From Paenalcaligenes sp035301625 (lineage in GTDB: Bacteria; Pseudomonadota; Gammaproteobacteria; Burkholderiales; Burkholderiaceae_B), in the NCBI GenBank assembly GCA_035301625.1, contig DATGTW010000071.1, forward strand, positions 19,846 through 83,845: DNA of 64,000 nt, written 5' to 3'. A model generated the notes under the pieces. That model saw only the letters and a list, made by a program, of their open reading frames with translations. It was not told the DNA's origin and did no database searches. Within the stretch, counting starts at the first letter, position 1. Every line of letters begins with the position of its first letter. The position numbers were made by a program, and so were the translations under genes. Below, one piece after another: positions 60,489 through 64,000 of the stretch.

Positions 60489-61757
60489 TTATTTTTCTGG
60501 CCAGCCAATATGATGCTTTTGTTCCGTGTGGGTGTGTCTTTCTCGTTCTGCCGTATGTAAGTATCGATTAGTGGTTTGTAGTGAGCTATGCCCTAAAGTG
60601 TCTCGCACGTGGAGGACATCTACTTTGCCTTCAATCATATGCGTACCAGCGGTATGCCGCAGCCAGTGGGGGGAAACCTGCTCGAGTAGTCGGGCATCAT
60701 TCTCATGCTGTGTTCCTAACATACGCAGTCTGTCGGCGGTATATTGGCAAATCTCTTTGACCAAACGGTGTATGCTGGCACGAGTTAAAGGCCTGGCCTC
60801 TAATCGCTGATGCCTATTATTATCTGGGTTTATGAGCTGGACGGCTGCATCTAGTCCTAGTACCAAGGGTATTTTTTCTTGGGGCAAAGGAGCAGGGGAG
60901 AGCCCCAGAGTTTTTCTATAATATCCTAATTCAGCCATTAGCTCAGTTGTAATGGGGATTGAACGCTCTTTATTTCCTTTACCTTTGATATAAAGCCACC
61001 AACGAATTTGACCATCAGGATCATATTGAGAGTAAAAATCACCCATAGTGTGCTCGCAGACTTCTGATACCCGCAGTCCGGTGGCATAGAAGAGTGAAAA
61101 AATCCAACGTATACGATGGTATTGTGCTTTTTGGCGCGCAGTGTTCATTGGTAGTTGATCAATAGTTATGAGTACCTCGCGCCACAAGTGTGCCGGAATA
61201 TAACGCTTAACTGCTTGATGCATGGGATTTTGCTGCCGTCTGGAATGCCGCAATAAAGCTAATGGGTTGGCTTGTAAGTATTGAGCCATGACAAGCCACT
61301 GCATCAGGCTGTTCAAAATAGTCAAAGACTGGTGAATGCTACTTTCAGAAAGTGGACCAACGAATGGCCGCCATTCAGGATTCCGACGCGCCAAGCGACT
61401 GCCATGCGGCATCAACCATTGTTCGGCCGGTTGCGGATTAGCCAAAAAATAACGATAAAGCAAAAAATGCTCTTGTTTAAGATCTGCTAGACATGAAATC
61501 CCCTGTTTCTGCATCCATAAAAGCAATCTCTCAACCTCTTTTCTGTAGCTATTAAAAGTATTTGTATTGGATAAATACTGAGCTAACCAAGCTCGAACTG
61601 CAGCTAAATCATTGTCAGCACTTAATAAACTATCCTTGGGTGCTGAACGTATTTCTAGAGGATTTCCCTTTGTGCGCTCATTTTCAATGGTTGCGACATC
61701 ATAAAGAGGCAAGGTCAGTCCAAAACTGCGCGATTTAGGGGGGTGGTCTTGAGTCAT
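60489..61757 (-). CDS. Tyrosine recombinase / integrase, unusual long form
   Basis: 422 residues. A SAM-like N-terminal core-binding domain (about 48-170) precedes the catalytic domain, where all six residues are visible: Arg229 (ATGLRVSEV), Lys260 (IKGKGNKER), His364 and Arg367 (HWLRHTAGT), His390 (LGHSS) and Tyr399 (TNRYLH). The spacing from His390 to Tyr399 equals that of XerD, but the Lys260-His364 interval is about 30 residues longer, an insertion around 280-330. About 45 extra residues precede the N-terminal domain. It diverges from a KfrA-like gene across a spacer holding a dif-like inverted repeat. It is not XerC or XerD by length. Confidence 0.93.
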   Translation of the reverse strand: MTQDHPPKSRSFGLTLPLYDVATIENERTKGNPLEIRSAPKDSLLSADNDLAAVRAWLAQYLSNTNTFNSYRKEVERLLLWMQKQGISCLADLKQEHFLLYRYFLANPQPAEQWLMPHGSRLARRNPEWRPFVGPLSESSIHQSLTILNSLMQWLVMAQYLQANPLALLRHSRRQQNPMHQAVKRYIPAHLWREVLITIDQLPMNTARQKAQYHRIRWIFSLFYATGLRVSEVCEHTMGDFYSQYDPDGQIRWWLYIKGKGNKERSIPITTELMAELGYYRKTLGLSPAPLPQEKIPLVLGLDAAVQLINPDNNRHQRLEARPLTRASIHRLVKEICQYTADRLRMLGTQHENDARLLEQVSPHWLRHTAGTHMIEGKVDVLHVRDTLGHSSLQTTNRYLHTAERERHTHTEQKHHIGWPEK

Positions 61758-61816
61758 TTTCTCTGTATCAAATAAACGAAAAGACGGGTAGGTATAGACT
61801 AGGCCATTTTAACTTG

Positions 61817-61846
61817 TATTTGACATTAGGGAAATAATGTCAAATA
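61817..61846. repeat. Perfect inverted repeat, 12-6-12, dif-like
   Basis: TATTTGACATTA (61817-61828), spacer GGGAAA, TAATGTCAAATA (61835-61846). Arm and spacer lengths equal those of tyrosine-recombinase core sites (dif is 11-6-11). The right arm TAATGTCAAAT matches the E. coli XerD half-site TTATGTTAAAT, as I recall it, at 9 of 11 bases. Each arm also contains the hexamer TTGACA pointing outward, so it may instead be, or also be, an operator over divergent promoters. Confidence 0.75.
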
Positions 61847-61860
61847 GAATTTTAATTTAG

Positions 61861-61890
61861 TTGGATTTGTTATGTAATACGTACTAAAAT
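61861..61890 (+). promoter_or_regulatory. Candidate promoter of the KfrA-like gene
   Basis: TTGGAT (61861-61866), 18 bp, TAAAAT (61885-61890), starting 14 bp after the inverted repeat ends. Predicted start about 40 bp before the ATG at 61938, which has a CAGGAG site. Confidence 0.5.
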
Positions 61891-61937
61891 AAACTATAAA
61901 TGAAAAAAACACCCTAAAAGTCCCTCAGGAGCGCTTA

Positions 61938-63050
61938 ATGCCAAAAAAACCAATCAATAAAAAAACAGACGAAACAGGTTCCCAAAAAGACGACAGCCAG
62001 CAGTTGGGGCCTGAGCAGCAGTTATTGCTGCAAATAGAAAAAATGCGTCGGCAGCAGCCGAATACATTGGAACTGTATGTTGAGGTGGCCCGACTATTAT
62101 TTTTTGAAGAGGAAATCATTCCTACTACGAATCGTATGTACCAGTTGGTGCGGCGGGGCAGTATGGGAACACCTGCACAGGCATTGAGAATATTTTGGTC
62201 ACAGCTACGGGATGAATCACAGGTGCGGATGCAAAAAGCACCTTTGCCGTCCACAGTAATACGTCAGGCTGAACAACTGTTAGCACAACTTTGGGACGAG
62301 GCGGTATCACATAGCACGGAACATTTACACAAAGATCGCTTGCATTTACAAGCTCAGGCACAGCACTGGCGTGAACAATTGCAGAGCTTGCGCGATGCAA
62401 ATCGGCAGCTAACTAATGAATGTTCACAATTACTCGAAAAACTATCCACAAAGCAACGAGCCATCGAGGATGAACGGCAGCAACAGGCAGACTTATCAGC
62501 ACAGCTACAACAAAAACAGCTTGAGGCTGCACAGGTTGCGAGTCGTCAAGAAGAGAAAGAAAAACAATGGAATTCCGAGCGCGAACAACTACTCGCCCAG
62601 CTTGAACAAGCTAATCAAGAAATTATCCGTACTGAAGAACGCGCACAAGCGCATGAAAAAAGGGCATTATGGGAGATCGAGTGCGCACGCCAAGAGGCAA
62701 AAGTAACCGCTAACGAGCTCACCCAAGAAAAACAGCAATTGCAGTTGCAACTCAAAGAAATCAACGTCATCCATGAATTACAAGAAGCACAATTAAAACA
62801 GGCCAAACAATCGCAAGAAGACCTACAAAAAGAACTCCTAGCACAGCAAGAGTTATTGCTACGTACGCAGCATACAAACAAAACTTTGAAAACAGAGTTA
62901 AATCAGTTGCAGCAGGAGTACACATCAAACCTTTCACAACTAACTCAGGCAAATAATCAGCAACATAAGCTGCGCCGCCAAGTCAATCGTTTAGAAAGGC
63001 GTTTACAACGTAGGAGGCAGCGGTCAACCCGAGGTCAGTCTAAAAAATGA
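61938..63050 (+). CDS. KfrA-like DNA-binding coiled-coil protein
   Basis: 370 residues. A charged tail (1-40) precedes a KfrA_N-type DNA-binding domain (about 45-130): LYVEVARLLFFEEEIIPTTN then VRRGSMGTPAQALRIFWSQL. A long Gln/Glu-rich coiled coil follows (about 130-350), ending in a very basic tail RLERRLQRRRQRSTRGQSKK. KfrA of IncP plasmids represses its own promoter, binding there, and helps plasmid stability. The gene here is chromosomal in context and divergent from a tyrosine recombinase. The product probably binds the shared spacer. Confidence 0.82.
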   Translation: MPKKPINKKTDETGSQKDDSQQLGPEQQLLLQIEKMRRQQPNTLELYVEVARLLFFEEEIIPTTNRMYQLVRRGSMGTPAQALRIFWSQLRDESQVRMQKAPLPSTVIRQAEQLLAQLWDEAVSHSTEHLHKDRLHLQAQAQHWREQLQSLRDANRQLTNECSQLLEKLSTKQRAIEDERQQQADLSAQLQQKQLEAAQVASRQEEKEKQWNSEREQLLAQLEQANQEIIRTEERAQAHEKRALWEIECARQEAKVTANELTQEKQQLQLQLKEINVIHELQEAQLKQAKQSQEDLQKELLAQQELLLRTQHTNKTLKTELNQLQQEYTSNLSQLTQANNQQHKLRRQVNRLERRLQRRRQRSTRGQSKK

Positions 63051-63065
63051 ACCCAGTCATTTTTT
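63042..63065 (+). terminator. AT-rich terminator overlapping the KfrA-like stop codon
   Basis: AAAAAATGA (63042-63050) / TCATTTTTT (63057-63065), loop ACCCAG. The left arm contains the stop codon TGA of the KfrA-like gene. The stem is AT-only at its base, so efficiency is uncertain. Confidence 0.55.
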
Positions 63066-63098
63066 GTTACTATGAGTGTCGTATAAATGGGGACACTT

Positions 63099-64000
63099 AT
63101 GACAAAAACATTTTTAAATAAAAAGTTTTGGATCAAAAAAGATACGCGGCAGAAATCAGAGAGCATCAAATATCGCCAGTGGTCCTATAGTGCTTTAGCT
63201 GCGCTGTTGGCAGTTTCTTTGAGTGCCTGTGGCGATGACAAGTCTGCTACAAAAGACAGTACGACTGAAACTTCCCATAGCGCAGATAGGACCAGCAGTA
63301 ATACAAGCCCAGCTACTGATGAGGGGGATAAATCGCCCGATACTGTCACTGATATGAACACTGCTGCTAATGCAACGGCTAATGCTGACGATGCTGAGGT
63401 TGATTTACCGCCCATAGCTGATGAGTACTTAGCCATCCTAAGTACTGATGAAACCAAAGTAGCCCTGGGCAATACTTTGCCTGGGAATATTTGGTTATCT
63501 ATTGATGGCACTTTCATTAACTCAGTGGGCAATGATGGTTACCAGGCAGAAATAAATCAGCTAGGCGGGGTACAGGCCGACCAAGAGGATTTTTCTTTTG
63601 CTCCCGCTGATGAGCACGGACGGCTCGCAGATTTGCGACCAGGCGTAAACGAGCACGGCCCTTATGCGTTAACGATTAACACTGAGGCTATTGATACAAA
63701 CAATCGCGCGACCGGTGTTCAAAACCACGGGTTGGTGATTATTTTGCCTCGGGATGCGCAGGCTGGAAACAGTTATACAGTGAAAAATATAAATGAGGCT
63801 ACAGAAGAGCAGGCCATAGCGTATGTAGGGTTACGCAAGCAGCCGCGGCCCAATAATGCTCAAGGGGTGATCGATGTGCTCGAGTTAAAAGATAATCTAA
63901 CAGCTAGTTGGAACATACAAATAACGGGCACTGACGCTAACGCTGACAATGAAACTGTGTATCAAGGTGCTGTACAAGGAATTCCGCTAAGCACTCAAAT
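63099..64000 (+). CDS. Putative lipoprotein, no recognised domain (partial, 3' end outside window)
   Basis: An open frame runs from the ATG at 63099 to the window end, 300 codons without a stop. A GGGGA site precedes the ATG. An unusually long basic N-region of about 30 residues leads to the hydrophobic SALAALLAVSL and the lipobox LSAC, with the acylated Cys near residue 45 followed by Gly-Asp-Asp. Asp at +2/+3 could favour inner-membrane retention, if E. coli rules apply. A Ser/Thr/Asp/Ala-rich linker (about 48-105) tethers the folded part, which begins near DEYLAILSTDE and includes VNEHGPYALTINTEAIDTN. I do not recognise the family. Confidence 0.75.
   Translation, partial: MTKTFLNKKFWIKKDTRQKSESIKYRQWSYSALAALLAVSLSACGDDKSATKDSTTETSHSADRTSSNTSPATDEGDKSPDTVTDMNTAANATANADDAEVDLPPIADEYLAILSTDETKVALGNTLPGNIWLSIDGTFINSVGNDGYQAEINQLGGVQADQEDFSFAPADEHGRLADLRPGVNEHGPYALTINTEAIDTNNRATGVQNHGLVIILPRDAQAGNSYTVKNINEATEEQAIAYVGLRKQPRPNNAQGVIDVLELKDNLTASWNIQITGTDANADNETVYQGAVQGIPLSTQ

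Noticed and set aside
60489..61757. Recombinase as XerC or XerD
   Set aside because: 422 residues against about 300, with an N-terminal extension and an insertion in the catalytic domain; context is also wrong.
1..64000. CRISPR array, tRNA, rRNA or insertion sequence
   Set aside because: No regularly spaced repeats, no cloverleaf-like segments with a CCA-type end, and no transposase genes were found; intergenic gaps are almost all under 300 bp.

Overview
The window reads as a continuous stretch of a betaproteobacterial chromosome, most likely family Alcaligenaceae. I infer this from gene order: folC-dedD-cvpA-purF, glnD-map-rpsB-tsf-pyrH-frr-uppS-cdsA-dxr-rseP-bamA-skp-lpxD-fabZ-lpxA-lpxB-rnhB, then an rRNA methyltransferase, ppsR and ppsA. 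This is the order I recall from Bordetella-like genomes. Base composition by eye is well below that of Bordetella (about 45-50% GC), so a lower-GC member such as Oligella or Paenalcaligenes is a reasonable guess, not a proof.

Layout. 1-2.3 kb: a FixL/FixJ-type sensor kinase and response regulator on the minus strand (regulator cut by the window edge). 2.4-8.8 kb: pyruvate dehydrogenase complex (aceE, aceF, lpdA) with its own promoter and a terminator. 8.9-13.1 kb: folC, dedD, cvpA, purF. 13.1-17.1 kb, minus strand: dsbB, glnD, map. 17.1-33 kb: a long plus-strand run for translation factors, UMP kinase, isoprenoid and phospholipid precursors, site-2 protease, outer-membrane assembly and lipid A synthesis. 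33-44.8 kb: ppsR/ppsA, smpB/ratA/rnfH, a 3-hydroxyisobutyryl-CoA hydrolase-like gene, ygfZ, mltG-tmk-holB, tatD, and a secreted ankyrin protein. 44.9-49.2 kb, minus strand: the ugp glycerol-3-phosphate ABC transporter. 49.4-59 kb: proC, a queuosine-precursor transporter, a branched-chain amino acid ABC transporter without its binding protein, a hydroxyacid dehydrogenase, an SDR, an erythrose-4-phosphate-dehydrogenase-like gene and fumC. 59-60.4 kb: uspA and a small cytochrome c.

The last 3.5 kb differ in character: a 422-residue tyrosine recombinase and a KfrA-like coiled-coil DNA-binding protein diverge from a 180-bp spacer, followed by an unrecognised lipoprotein cut by the window end. The spacer holds a perfect inverted repeat with 12-bp arms around 6 bp. 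This is the geometry of a dif/Xer core site, and 9 of 11 core bases match the XerD half-site I recall from E. coli. The same arms also contain outward-facing TTGACA hexamers, so an autoregulatory operator is the main competing explanation. This module is the best candidate here for an undescribed system.

Other second-look items are regulatory RNA or DNA structures: the roughly 300-nt rpsB leader, a terminator-like hairpin in the ppsA leader, a 28-bp palindrome between ugpB and ugpA, a palindrome near -62 of the aceE promoter, and paired TTAGCACTCAT repeats ahead of the cytochrome gene. All start-site revisions rest on ribosome binding sites and family alignment from memory; no searches were run.
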